A stretch of 64,000 bases of DNA from Gigantopelta aegis (taxonomy: Eukaryota > Mollusca > Gastropoda > Neomphalida > Peltospiridae): NCBI RefSeq assembly GCF_016097555.1, contig NC_054701.1, positions 65,645,357 to 65,709,356 of the forward strand, read 5' to 3'. The translations under genes and the position numbers were made by a program. The notes below the pieces were generated by a model that worked only from the letters and a program-made list of their open reading frames with translations, made no database searches and was not told where the DNA came from. Positions 41,955-56,788 of this stretch are shown piece by piece. Within the stretch, counting starts at the first letter, position 1. The number at the start of each line of letters is the position of its first letter.

Positions 41955-44900
41955 TTTCTCTCTGTGTGTGTGTTTGTGTGCGTACACATGTACACCTGTA
42001 TCTGCTGGAAGTAATTAATACCATGTCCACCAAATCCTGTTTAGGTTTCATTGATAGTGTTGTGTGCACACACACATATCTACTGGGAGTAATTAAGGGA
42101 GCAGGTCAATTCGCCCCAAAATCAACTCGCCCCCAACGTGGTTGGTCAACTCGCCCCAGACTGATATGTCAACTCATATCATTACCATTTTGTTAATTAA
42201 TATACCAACATTTTAAGCAATAATGTGCATTAAATATTGTTGAATATACACACCAGTTGGAGTCCAAAAGTCTTGCCTGATTATTCCTTTAGGAACTCAC
42301 AAACGTCATGTAAATAGACTTGACAGTTCATTGTAATAGAATATTATTTATCCGATATTAAGATCTCCCCAATATAAAACCATTTAATAGGTGGTCGTAA
42401 TAGTGGAGTTTCACTGTACATAACATTAATAAATAAAATAAAATGACACCAAAGTTGTAGATGTCCCTTTTTAATTTTGTCACAATTATTTACGGACAGT
42501 AAAGTTTGGGGCTAGTTGTCCAAACACTGGGGCGAGTTGACTAGCATTAGTGATTAATACCTAGTCCATACAATCTTGTTATTTCATTGATAGTGTGCCA
42601 GGGTCACTGTGTGTGTGTTTGTGTGCACACACACACATACATCTACTGGGAGTAATTAATACCATGTCCACCAAATCTTGTCAACATTTCATTGATAGTA
42701 TGCCAGAGTCACTGTGTGTGTGTGTGTGTGTGCGTGTGTGTGTGTGTGTTGTTTGTGTGTGCACACATATCTACTGGGAGTTATTGATACCAAGTCCACC
42801 AGATCTTGTCAACATTTCATTGATAGTTTGCCAGGCCCAGGGTCACTGTGTGTGTGTGTGTGTGTGTGTGTGTGCATATCTGCTGGGAGTAATTAATACT
42901 ACTCGTATATAAGAGGATTCATCACAAGTATTTTTTAATATGGAAAATATCAAACAAGTCTTATTTTAATCAGTATATGTCAAAGCTCTGCTGAGACAAA
43001 TACCAATTAAGTAGACACGGTTGATATTTTACATATTAAAAAACAAGAGTAGTGAATTCTATTTATCCTATGACACATTTTAATTAAATTTTTAGTAAAT
43101 CACAGTACTAACTTTGTCACCTCCATCGGTAATATGACGTCATCACGATTAGCACAGATTAGTTTGACATGTATTTTAAGTGAATCTTATGAAAACGTCA
43201 TGCTCAGATATACAGGTCTTGTTGGCGTGTACACAAATGACCGATTGACAGCAACACATTACCTGTTTATGTTAATTGGTATTAGTCGAGGCTCTGCCGA
43301 GACAAATACTGATTAACTAGACGAGATTGATATTTTACATATTAAAAACTACGAGTAGCAAATTCTATTTATACCATAACACTTCTAAAATAACATTTTA
43401 ATTAAATTTTTAGTAAATCACAGTACTAAAGTCGCTACCATCGGTAATATGACGTCATCACGATTAGCACAGATTAGTTTGACGTCACGCTTTTTAAATA
43501 ATTCTTTGAAAACATTACGATCAGGTCTTGTTGGCTTGTAAACAAATGACCCATCCACAGCAACACATTACCTAGAGACCTTGAAAATTTGCATTCCATT
43601 ATTACACGGGTTAATATTCTAAATTATCACATGGGTTTATGACATAGATATTATGGGTAAGTTGTAGGATAAATATTATTAATGCTACCTTTTACTGTTT
43701 CAGGCATCACTTGTTTTGTCGTTAAGTGAAAACAACCCAGATGCAGATGTTTTGTCATTCCCACAGAAATACCAATGTCAGGTTTATTATGGTGATGCTC
43801 TCTTTCATCAAGGGGAGTACAAGAAGGCAGAGGTATGTAATAGAAATACATTCCTTACACAATATAATCAAGTCAGGTCAGGTCATAGTGTTTAATGTAC
43901 ATATTAAGAACAAGCTCACGCCTGTCATGGATGCAAGTGAACACAGGCAGCCTGACCGGGGTTGGAAGCGTGAAGGATGGTTTTGGTGCTATTGAATTTG
44001 CAAATATCTCATAGGATGGCGTAATTTCTTGGAACCATATAAATTAATCTGAAACTGACTGCTGTATTATGCATAAGTTAACTGCAAGTGCTGTAAATAA
44101 ATTTTAGTTTGAAAAGATGTTTAAATTTATTTTAATACTGGTTTTTGAGGACATTGAGGCTGTCTCAGGTTGATCTTACGATTACACAAATCAGACCCTG
44201 GCATCCAGATCAGAAAAATATTACACCCAGGTCACAAATGGGGAAAACCACATGACAATTGCACAACATGTACAATTTGCACACCGAAAATCACAAGCAT
44301 GCTCAGGTCGACTGTGATCTGTGTCTGATAGTTGGGAATCTGTTTTAATTGTCACATCATAGAAGTTCAGTATGTTGAACTATTGTGATGGATGATTTTT
44401 TGTTTACTTCATCATTCATCTTCCACACCATCGCACAACCACTCATGTGTCACATTGGATCAGCCATGGATCTGTTATGTACACACGCAGTGTTTCTGCC
44501 AGAAAGAAATTTTTGGGTATGGCACTATGCAACCACAGTCATGGGGAGCCTCCCCCAGAAAGAAAATGGGTTACGTTTAGGGTTAGGGTTAAGAAAATCA
44601 TACAGTAATGATAAGGTAAGTAATTTTGTCCAAAAGTTGCTTAACAAAATAAAATCTGCAAAAAAATTCGGGTATGGCGCCATACCCATTTTACCCTCTG
44701 GCAGAAACCCTGCACACGATTGTGGTACAATCACAGACTAATGCAGAAAAATCAGTCGGGGGAAAATTATCTGTATATAATCGCACGGTCAACCTGAGTG
44801 AGCCTTAAGAAATATAATACAAATTATAATTTGTGTTTGTTAGATAGCATTAATCTTACAACTTGTTTAAAAACATACATACATCTTGCTTTTGCTTGTT

Positions 44901-47900
44901 ACATGTAGATCACTCATCTAGTATTGTTTTGATGTATGCAGTATGTTTAGACTTGTATTTGAGTAGACATTTTCCGAAATGCAATTAATTATTATAGTTT
45001 AAATAGATAATAATTGCTTTGTGCATTGTACATGTACATGTATGTATTCTCTGTTGGGTGAAGCCACAGGTAAGAGCTAGTACACCTTAACTTTCACACC
45101 TATAAACTGAGACCATTTTATGTAATTCTAGTTTAATGTATTCATTTAAATAGGATACATCATTTAAAAATAATCTCATTGTGCAGTATACACATACATG
45201 TAGTGTGTACTTGTATATAGCAATATAACCCTGCAATAAACCTATTAAAACAAATAAAATAGTAAGCCTTCCACCTCCATCAGTTAGACCTACGATAGTT
45301 ACGATGATCACCTTTTAACACTTGCCATGTACATGTAGATTTAAGCATTTAATTACCTTTTTTTGTATATTTTTGGTGACAGGTCATTTACCGAAAGTCT
45401 CTGCAGTTGAAGAAAGCCATCAACAAGACAAAGGGAAAGCATGGCAGTCCTGCAGTGAGTAGTGAATCACATTCATTTTGGTTAATTTTTTAATTTACAT
45501 GTGTATTTAATTAAAGTTTCAGTCCTTATGCTCTCTCTGGCATCTGCTCACAAAAATAGGTGGCATTGACCATAATTTGATTCCATTTTGTCAGATAATA
45601 TAGCAAAATGTGCTCAGCATCTACAGCATTTATACAAATCCAGATATGATTTTACTCAGGGTTTCTAGATTATGGTAGCCCCACTCCCATGGCTAGTGAT
45701 ATTCAATATTGGGCTAGTAAATACTATCACTATGCCTGATGGCTAGTGAAAACAAAAGTTGTCTATTTTGTAGATACGAATATCCTGCACCCCCACTCTA
45801 ATGGTTTTTAAGCTCTATCTCCTTTAGGTGACATATTTGCTTAAAATCTTATTTACTACAAGTAGGACTAGCCCTGTTACTAAAAACTATGTTATTCCTT
45901 CATTTTTAGAGGATCAGAGTAACAGTACAGTATTTCCACATTTTCTACAACTGAAATGGCATGTCAACAGCACAAAACTAGCGTTGCTTGTCCGAGTGAC
46001 CTATGATGCTATGACATATAATTATTAATAATTAATATTATCATAATTATTAATTGTTTTTCATTCTTAAAATAGGATGTGTCGTCAGAAGTGGAAGTGA
46101 AGTTCAAACTGTACCAGTGTCTTGACCACTTGAAGCGCACTGCAGAAGCTCTAAATGTGGTAAAATGTTTTAAAGTATAACCATATGGTTTTGGGTTTTA
46201 TCATGTCAAAGATACACTGTCACACACATATGGGACAAGTAAACTGCTTCATACTGCTTCTGTTTTATGCATGGAAATTGTTACCCAAGTGACAATCTTT
46301 GGACATTTATGTAATGGTTTTATGAATAAGTTTATTCCCCTTGTTCTTCTTAACTGACATGTTTACAAATTGATAGAGGTTTAACTTCCTCTTATTTGAC
46401 AGTGTATAATTCTTTTGGAGAAAACAATCTAATTAAAATTAGCTCCACTATTACATGTGGATCTAACACCAGCAAGTTGGAGCTCATGTCCACCAATCAA
46501 AACCTTACTTGCAGAATGCTGCCAGTGATTTAAAAATAATTTGAAAACATTCCGAATTATCCTGAGGGTATACGATATGTTTCATGTGAATTACGAATGA
46601 TTTTTTGTCAACAGTTGTAGAACAACCCCATGTAAGTTTCTGGTGTGAACATTCCTACATTTCATTTGTAACGTACTGTCAATTATCCCACTTTCCCGTC
46701 ATTACCTACATGTATTTCTATTCTGCTATATCCCTTTTCCATGAATTTACTGTATACAAAAAGGAGAGGGGAATACTATTAAAAAAGAAAGAAAGAAATG
46801 GGGTTGTTTAATAACGCACTCAATACATTTTATTTACGGTTATATGGCGTCAAACATATGATTATAGACCACACAGATAATGAGAGAGGAAACCAGCTGT
46901 CTCCACTTCATGGACTACTCTTTTCGATTAGCAGCAAGGGATCTTTTATATGTACCATCCCACAGACAGGGTAATACATACCACAGCCTTTGATATACCA
47001 GTCGTGGTGCACTGGCTAGAACGAGAAATAGCCCAATTGGCCCACTGACGGGGATCGATCCCAGACCAACTGCGCATCGAGCGAGTGCTGTACCACTGGG
47101 CTATGTCCCACCCCATGGAATACTATTAAGTTATATATAATTTTATTATTGTATAAATGTACATGTGTATATTGAAAAAGAAAATGAAAAATGAAGTAGT
47201 CATTGCATTTTAAAAAAAATGATGGTTTGTGTTATATCTAATATGTGTTTTCAAGGTTGACCCATTAATACATGTCTCCAATTGTTTTTTGTTCTGATAT
47301 TAATCTCCATGCTGCACAACTGTTTTATGTTGATGATAGAAAAACATTACTAAACATTGTAATATGTATGTCATTTGTTAGCTGGAGAGTATCAGCACAA
47401 AGCAGAGGACAGCCAAGGTGAACCTTGCCCTGGCCAAACTTAACCTCCGCGAGGGTAGAGACAGATCAGCCATGACTTGTTACAAGGAGGTTGTCAGGTT
47501 AGTTTGCATGGTCTTTCACCAAATATTCATACACATCATAATATTATGTTCTCAGTTCAGTTTTTTCTTTATTATCCATATGGTTCAACATAACCGATTG
47601 ATAATAATCATATGAAGCACACGTAATAGCAAGTGTAATGACGTAATTTTGGGAAATGATGTCATAGCACGACGTTGCTTCTCCAGTCCTAGCTCAGACT
47701 GTGCATTTGAAATATGATGTCATTTTGTCATCTCCTTCTAGTTGTGGCTGAAACATTTTGAGTTGGTCTTGTTATTCATAAAGAAAACAACAATAATAAT
47801 ATGGATAATAAAAAAATTATACTGATTTTACGAAACTCGTGTCAGGATTCATGATGCTCTCGTTCGGGCATTACAAAAATCCTGACACTCGTTTTGTAAA

Positions 47901-50900
47901 ATCAGTACAACACACAAGCTCATATAATAATCTCTATTTATAGCACTGATCATTTCACAAAGTTGTTACAAATCGTGGAATGTTTAGGTTTTTTTTTTTA
48001 TCTTTTGAATCCGACCTCACCATTTAAGAGGAGCTTCCTCTTGCTCCCCATCACTCCACTGAGACTACATGCAGTTCAAGGAGGGTAATTTTTAGCTCCC
48101 TTTAGTGTGTGGCATCAAGATGGTAATATGTTAAATGGCTCCCCATAATCTAAGTTAGGGGAGCAGTTGATCACTCCCCAAAATGTTTTTCAGAATGAGT
48201 TCTACTGAATCCAGTTTGAACTTAAAGTTCTTACATATCAAGATATTAAAAAATACTCCTGGTACAATTTGTCAACATTGATTCTGCAAACAGTAAGTAG
48301 TCAGATGCTGTCATCCAGAATATCACAGACGGTGTCTGTGACCAAATTACATTTTATAATGTTCTAAATGCATAAACCTTTGTACAGATGGTTAGATCTT
48401 ACAAAACCGATAGTTCCTTGAGAAAAACTCTTCACTTCATGTTTTGCCACTACCATAGTAAACCTCAGCAAATATGAAGAGAGTTAACAAAACAAAATCA
48501 TATTAAAATGTTTGGTTTTCCAGAGAGCAGCCCTTGGCTTTGGATGCTGCAGTGGGATTGCTGTCTCTTGGGATGAAAGGTGCTGACGTTGCTTCTCTTA
48601 TCACAAACAACCTGCCTCATGGAACCAATGTGGAATGGTAAAAATAGCTTTCTTATAGGTTTCTACGTTGTGCTTTTGTTTCACAGGTGTATCCTGTCTT
48701 CTTTTGGCAATTTATACTATTCTACTATAATAGATCAGCGTTTTTGCCAGAAAGAAATGTTTGAGTATTGTGCTATGAAACTGAATGCAACCGCAGTCAA
48801 CAGGGGTTATGGGGGTGGGTGTATGGTCTTTCTCAGAAAGAAAATGCGTTAAGTTTAGGGTTAGGGTTAAGAAAATCATACAGTAATGATAATGATTAAT
48901 TTTGTCAAAAGGTTAACTTAAAAAATAAAATCTGCCAAAACATTTGGGTATGGTGCCATACCCGTTTTACCCTCTGGCAGAAACCCTGTAGATGTAACCA
49001 CAGGAAAGATTAGATGGGATATGTGTGGTAACTGTACACTGGCTTTTTTCCCCCAAAAAATGCCAGTGTAATATTTGTGTTATCGTTAAGTTTGATACAG
49101 TGATGATAGCACTTACTGGTAAGGTCTCCTCTGCTGTCAAACTTTTAAAATAACTAGTACAATGAGAATAAATTTACTACTGAAAGTTCACTTAAAGAAA
49201 GCACCCTGTGCAACGCCTTCCCACCTCCATTAAGTCTTACCATTCTGGTTACCGTATTTTGAACACCTAATAACCACTGATTACATAATATGTTCGGTGC
49301 CATTAAACAAACTTTCCTTTTCTTTGAAACTGAATGTGACGATGGTGTACATACATGTAGGAACAGGGAAGGTGTGCTGTATTCTTAACGACTACAGGCA
49401 ATGAATTTGTGATATTTTTTTTCATGATTCTGTTGGAATCATAAAGTAATGTAGATATGTTGGGATTCCATCTTATAATCTTATGCTTCCTACATAAAAT
49501 TTGCTGTCTGGACTATAATAATTGTGATCTACTGCTTGTTGTATTTCCAGGTTGCATGGTTGGTTGAAGGGACACGCACAACTTGCAGCCAAAGAATACA
49601 CCACTGCTGTATCTACATTCCGAAACATGGAAAAGAAGGTCAATCCTATTTTCAGTCGATTTTTTAAATATTACCTCTCTACAGTAGACCCAGAAAGTAC
49701 AAAACTAGACAGTGGAATATGTTTGTTAAATGAAGGAGGAATGGATAGTGAAGGTCTCCTTGCCATACCACTAGCAGTTGTTAGTTAGGGCCTTGGTGTA
49801 GGCCAGTTTTAAAGCTGCACTCTTTTAATTACTCTGTGTGATTCAAAAGGGGGCTGGAAATAGTCTAGTGGTAAAGTGTTCGCTTGATGTGCGGTCGGTT
49901 TTGGATCGATCCCCATCGGTGGGTCCATAGGGCTTTTTCTCACCCCAGCCAATGCACCACGACTGGTATATCAAAGGCCGTGGTATGTGTTATCCTGTCT
50001 GTGGGATGGTGCATATAAAAGATTCTTTGCTGCTAATCGAAAAGAGTAGCCCATGACGTGGCGACAGTGGATTTCCTCTCTCTATATCTGTAGTCCTTAA
50101 CCATATGTCCGACGCCATATTACCGTAATTAAAATGTGTTGAGTGCATTGTAAAAAAAAACCCATTTCCTTCCTTCCTATGTGATTCAATACAATTTCTG
50201 TCAGAATAAGTCTGTGAAATATCGAGAGGTCTACTTGACTGCTAGGTTTAGGGAGTATTCTCCCTTGACAACTACTATGCAAAACAAAGTCAACATAGGT
50301 TGACCACTATTTTTTTTATTAGTCACCTTTATGCTAGTGCACCACCTCATTTTGCTATTATACCATTACAACTAGAAGTATACCATTTGTGCAGTTCTCT
50401 TGAGTTAGTAATAAAACTAAAAAGTAAATTCAGATAGGTTATTTAACCACCACAAAGGTCAACCTACTTGTAATCATCAAAAATTATTTCAAACGGCAAT
50501 TCATAATTTTTAATTTTTAATTTTTAACTGGACTATTTTAACGACATTTAACGTGACAAATGGTGGTGTTGTGCCTTGATAGAGCCACGGTTTGTGTATG
50601 TGAAAATTATGATACACCTATGGAGGAGTTGAGACTGATACAAGGTATGAGATGTGGGTGGACAAGGTAGTCGAGCCAGACACTGATATCGGTTAAGTCA
50701 AACTGATGAAGACTTCTCATATTAAGATTACCTATTGTTTAATTTCACCCCTGGTTGGGGACCAGATTTTCCTGTAACAGGAATTTTATGAATAAATGAA
50801 TAAAAGAATTTTTTTTTTTTTAAAAGACAGGAAAAAAAGATTATAAGTCATAGATCACAAAGTGTGGAAGACCTATTAAAGTATAGAAATTCTGAGGTCT

Positions 50901-51595
50901 CTGAAGTAATATTTCCTGGTTTTTAAGTGCAGGGATGTGAGAGCTAAGTGGAAAGGCATAAATGTGCTTTTTCATTTCGTCTAAAAAAACTAAAACATGA
51001 TGTTTAATATTGTTGACCACACAAGGTTCATTTGCATGTTTTCACGGTTTCAAGTTTATGATGTGTGCCTTATATTATAAGTTATAACCAGCAATTTTTG
51101 GCAGTTCCAGGGGTTGCAAACAACAATTTTCCTTCAGGGGCCCTTGAGCAGCCCCTGGACCCCGGTCACAATAAGCTTTTTTGTACCAGCCCCTCTCACA
51201 TCCCTGAAAGTGAATAATTCATTTTGTGTTTGGATCAATAAATCAAAAACATCTACTGGAATCGTGGACCTTAATTTGTGTCATGTTTCCAAATTAACCG
51301 TGAGGTTCTTGGTTTTCAGACATGTTTGCGAGACAATGTACAGCTCCTGAACTGTGTTGGGGAAGCCATGTTTTATGATGGTCGCTATGCAGATGCTATG
51401 TCAGTGTTCCAAAGAGTGAGTCTAATTGCCACTGTTTGTCACATTGAACTAAATACAGACACTAATAAACATAATTAATATATAGTGTATAGATAATAAT
51501 AACCCTTTTTGTTAACTTTAAGGATGTCTTTATTATAATGATGCAGTAAGATTACACATACGCATGGGCACCTATACAAACCCACACATACAAAC

Positions 51596-51634
<39 letters not shown>

Positions 51635-54600
51635 CAGACACAGACACAGACACAGACACAGACACAGACACAGACACAGACACAGACACACTATTCAGAG
51701 TTCAGAGGGGCCTACATAGAGATTGAGTTAAATATGAGTACTTAGCACATTGGCACCATTGCTTTGTACATACCAAAAGAAATGTGAACATTAATGTGGT
51801 TTTCTTTAATTTTATTTTAAATTATTCAATTTGAATCTCATTATTTTGAAATGCAAAATCTATTGTTTGTATTGCAATGGTTCTAGGTTCACAGTCTTGA
51901 CCCACTATGTATGAAGAACATGGACTTGTTTGCCTACCTTTTGTCACAAGAATGCAAAGTCAGTGCGTTGTCACAGTATGTTCATTTATTTTACTCTTTA
52001 CTTGACATATTGAGCTGAAATTTTGTGTATAGCTTTATCATGTACTGTTACAGATCAAATGACTTTCATGGCGATTTACCCATTTTTGACAGAGTTATGG
52101 CCCTTGGACTTACGACATAAAAATTAGTTTTCTGAACTTTTTGTTTTGCAGTGCCAGAAGAATTTAAGGTGAAATTTTGTGTTTAGCTTTACCATGTACT
52201 GTTACTGATCAAGTCTAACTGTAATGGTGATTTACCCACTTTTCACAGAGATGTGGGCCTTGAATTTAGGACATACGAAAAATTGTTGGGTCTGATAAGG
52301 GACATGTATTGCTTTAGCAATACTCTCAGACAGACCTGTCAACTCTCCTGGATTCGGCAGGAGTCTCCTGGTATTTGATAAATCTCCTGATAACCTGTGC
52401 AGGAGACAATTTCTTCTGTTAAATGACATTTTTGTAGGCATAAAAAAAAAATTCCCATTTTGTCAAAATAACATAAGGGAAGTAACTCTGCCTTTTTTTC
52501 TCATTCGTTAAACGTCGGCTACTTCCGGTTTCCGAGAATGTAACAGGCTGAATTGTTCTGACTGTTTAATGTTTGCCGAAGTGAGAATTGTGGGATATTA
52601 TATTGTTAAAAAAGGACATGGAGTTTATGAAATGACGTGTTATTATAATGTTTGTTGTCATCGTAATAGCTATGAAGCGTGATGCCGCTGATTCAACAGG
52701 CTGTGTATTGACATTCAGTGTTGCTATATATAAAACTTTCCAAGTTAATCCTAATAACGCCTCTGAATTGTAAAACATCTTCCCACTAGATTACATAATG
52801 CAACTATGACGGATCTGAAGTGCCAGACTCTGGCCCAGAGTTGACAGCAATACAGCAATATGATGCATGTTAAAATCACATGTCACAGCAAGACAAAGAA
52901 AAGACTAATTAGCTATATAAGCATACTTGTATCAGTTAATTTTGTATGTTCGTGCAGTAAAATGTTGGTAACAAGGGTACATTTCAATAGATTTTTAATT
53001 TTTTTTTACAATTAAAGCCGCACACCCTAGTTCCATCCAGCGAAAATAAACTATAATTTGGTTAATCTACAAACCTGTAATACACTTAGATCACGTTTTT
53101 ATCAAATGGAGTGAAAAAGCAGGTTTTATATCGATAAATACCATGGGAATCCCCATGTCCCAATTGCTTGAAATAATTTTGAAAGTTTGTATTCTGATGT
53201 CACTGGTAGATGTCGCTCGAAGCACAACAATGCCTACGTCGCGACAAATTTCACAGACTTGGGGTGCGTTCTTTTCACCTCTCCTGGACATGTTCCAACT
53301 GTTCTGTCCTGGTTGTATCCCCTCTCCAGATATCGTAGGACTTAGCAAAATTATTGGTTTTAAGGGTTTGTAAGGTTTTGTATTGAGATACTTACTTGTC
53401 TGAACTTTATTGTTACTGAAAATGTTCACGAACTGTGAAGAAAAATCTCACAAATGAACAACAACAAATCGGATGTTGATTGCGCGAACCGTGCACGAGA
53501 AAACAAACCAAAATGATAACGGTCACGTGGTATACCAACGTCTGTGACATTGAAATGGAAATATCCCCTCTAAAAATAATTTAGACCTTGTCTGCTCAAC
53601 GTTTTTTTCTCAGACGTGCGTGAGTTTTTCAGAAATACGAAAAATGCATTTTGTGGTATTACTAAAACCAGGATTACCAGGATTACCAAAAAACACTTCA
53701 GGTGAATGGAAATGTATATTCTAAATAATAAACGGTAAGTAAAGTGCAATTTTATTTGTGAAAAAATGGGTTTAATAGCGAAAAACAACGCCGTAATGGT
53801 TAACAACTAGCCGTAACTAGGGTGTGTCCCTTTAATAAATGTTGTGTTTGATATAAAGTTATTCACGGAAATGGGTATAATTCCGGTATATTTCACACAA
53901 TGTCTGTAATGAGGTTTTACTTATGATTAATGGAAATACAGTGTTTATTGCATCATTATAATGATTTTAAGTACCACAGCACTGTTCCTCATTATGGTAA
54001 AAACTGAATATTATTTTATAACATTTATATAAATTTGTCTTGGGTACTTTAACTTGCATACACTAGCCACAAATGATGATGTAACATAACCTGTAAGTGT
54101 AATGCCGTAAATGTACCAATTAAATTTTTTAATTTTTTGTTAATGTTCTTAACATTTTTAGATAAAAGAGATTTAAAAAACAATTTTTTTTATTAAATCA
54201 TAATAATATTTAAACTTTAAAAAGAAATATATACCGGTACACACATATTATTATTTTTTTTAATAATTTTTTTTTTTTTTTAAAGCCAAGATCTAAGGTT
54301 AACAAGTATATATGACATTATGTAATATTCATATAACTTATTGTAATAATGTTTACAACAGCCTTGCGATTTTGGGTTAAATTTTGTGAAGTTAAAAAAT
54401 CTGCCATTTTTTGACAAAATCTCCTGCTTTTTCAACACACACCTCCTGCTTTCTCTTGACTAAAGGTTGACAGGTCTGCTCTCAGAATGCTTGTTAATAA
54501 TGCTCCCTATTATATAGTACATGAAATTGTTTGACGCAGATTGTCCCAGAAGCTGATGGGGATATCGGAAAGCTGTGCTGAACCATGGATTGCTATGGGC

Positions 54601-56757
54601 TACTACTCCATGCTGAATTTCGTCAAAAGTAAAGAACGTTCAGTCCGGGCAGTTTACTTTGCTCAAAAGGTAGAGTTAATTAAAGAATATAGAATGAAAT
54701 ATTTGCATGTTTGTTATTAAATGTTAATTTTTTCATTCATTCATTCATTCATTCATCCATCCATTCACTGATTAAACAACATCCTGCAGTGTTGCTAAAT
54801 GTTAAACATTCCTTTTATTTCACATTAGTAGCATTTTTTTAGATAAAATATTTCCATGGTTCGCATGCATCCTGAAAAACTCTGGAAAGTGCTTAAATTT
54901 TATTTTCATCCTGGAAGGTGCTTAAACATCCTGGAAAAATGAATTAATCCCCAGGAAAATCCTGGAATTTTATTATTTTTTATAATTTTGTTTTCATTTA
55001 ATAATAATTATTTGGAAAATATAATTATAAATAATTGCGTTTGATGTCTGGTTCCAAACTATATCCTTCAAACAACAGTAATTATAAGAGGTCGACTGCC
55101 ATTGGTCAACTGTTAAAATATATACGCAGTAAGAAAGCGTGGATATAAATTAACACAAATTGTGATTGGTTGAATAAATTATGTAACTCGGCCGTCTTGT
55201 TTCTGACGTTTGTGACTTCGAAACTACTGTCAAAGATAAATAATTTAGTAGATCTATAGCTGTGATAAGCGCCGTAAGAAAACAAATACTCCTAAGGCTT
55301 CTGCTATGTTACTATGCAGTGAGACAAATGCAGAAGTTGAGAACTTGTTGTTGACACATATTCTTTTGATCTCCATTGAAGTCTTAGACCAATTAACTAA
55401 ATAAACAATCATTTCATGGGTTGGTTTTGACTGTTTGGTGGTAACAAAGAGTCCACTTCAAGAGATTATTTTTGTGCTATCATTGAATAATGTGATTGAC
55501 ATTTAGTTAATCACAGAAACAGGTATAATTCCGGTAAATTTCATATTCGAAACACGATGTCACTAATAAGTTTAAAATAATTATTAATTAAAATAAAACA
55601 TGTTTATATGATTTATGTAATTTTGTCATTTGGTACTTTAAAACTCCCCACAAACAAATAATGATTTAAAGTACTTGTAGGTTACAGGTACTCTACAAGC
55701 ACTGACCTATAAACGTAATACCGTAAATGTATTAATTACTGTTTAGACGTTTTGTGACTTAAATTGTTTTAAATCTTTTTTTTTTAAATCTTTTTTTTAA
55801 TTTAGTTTTTTGTGTGGAAATAATAGATCTGGATAGTACTGGTATTTAAACATTACTCTCTTTCCCCATCTATATAAAGTTATATAATTCTGAATCTTGA
55901 CCAAAAATAAATGGATCTTGACCAAAAATAATTGAATGCCTCAAAAAAATTCAAAAAAATTCCACAATATGGTTAGATATGTATTATGGCTATGGAGTGT
56001 TTTGCTGTAAGATCCAGCATTGAGACACAGATGCATGCACACCCAGTAAAAAAAAATCTGCACACTACAATATTTTTTTATTTATGTATTTTTACAACTT
56101 TAGCATCCATGTGATATATCTAGATTATGTGTAGCTTATGTTTGAGAACTACTGAATAAACAGTTTACTGGGGTGTCATTAAAAAAAATCCTTTCCAGGT
56201 GATGTATTCAGACTCCTGGAAAAATGTTAAAAAAAGTTCTGGGAAATGAACCAAAATGGTGCTTAAAAGTGTATGAACCCTGATTTCACTAATACGTCAT
56301 TAGTTTTCCTGTTTTTGTTGATGTTTCAGGCATATACCGTTGACCCGAGATCCATTCAAGCGTTGTTGTTAAAGGCGTCATCTCTGCTGGACTTGAAGAA
56401 ACTACATGATGCCACACTACACTATCTAGAGGCCGTCAGGCTTGCTCCTCATCGCTTTGAGGCTTACAGTGGTAAACAGTGTTGTTTTTGTTTTCTTTTC
56501 AACATTACCTGTCCTCAACAAGTGCACCTCCCCCCATGCAAGTGATCTGGTCCGAACATCCCAACAGCCAATGGGATGGCCTAAAATTCTTCACTGTATG
56601 CTCCCTGTAGTTCCGGTCATGTGACTTCAACTTCCTTCTTTTTGTCTTCGCGGACTTCCAAATTATATTATTAATCCCTATAGGGACTCCACGAGTAGTC
56701 TAGTACTTGGGCCTGGGCCGAGTCAAGCAAGACTCGAGTATAAGGAAGAGCATTTTC

Positions 56758-56788
<31 letters not shown>

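Noticed and set aside
53091-53429. 112-residue minus-strand open frame
   Set aside because: It lies inside a TTAA-flanked element and overlaps an equally long frame on the other strand; no family features.
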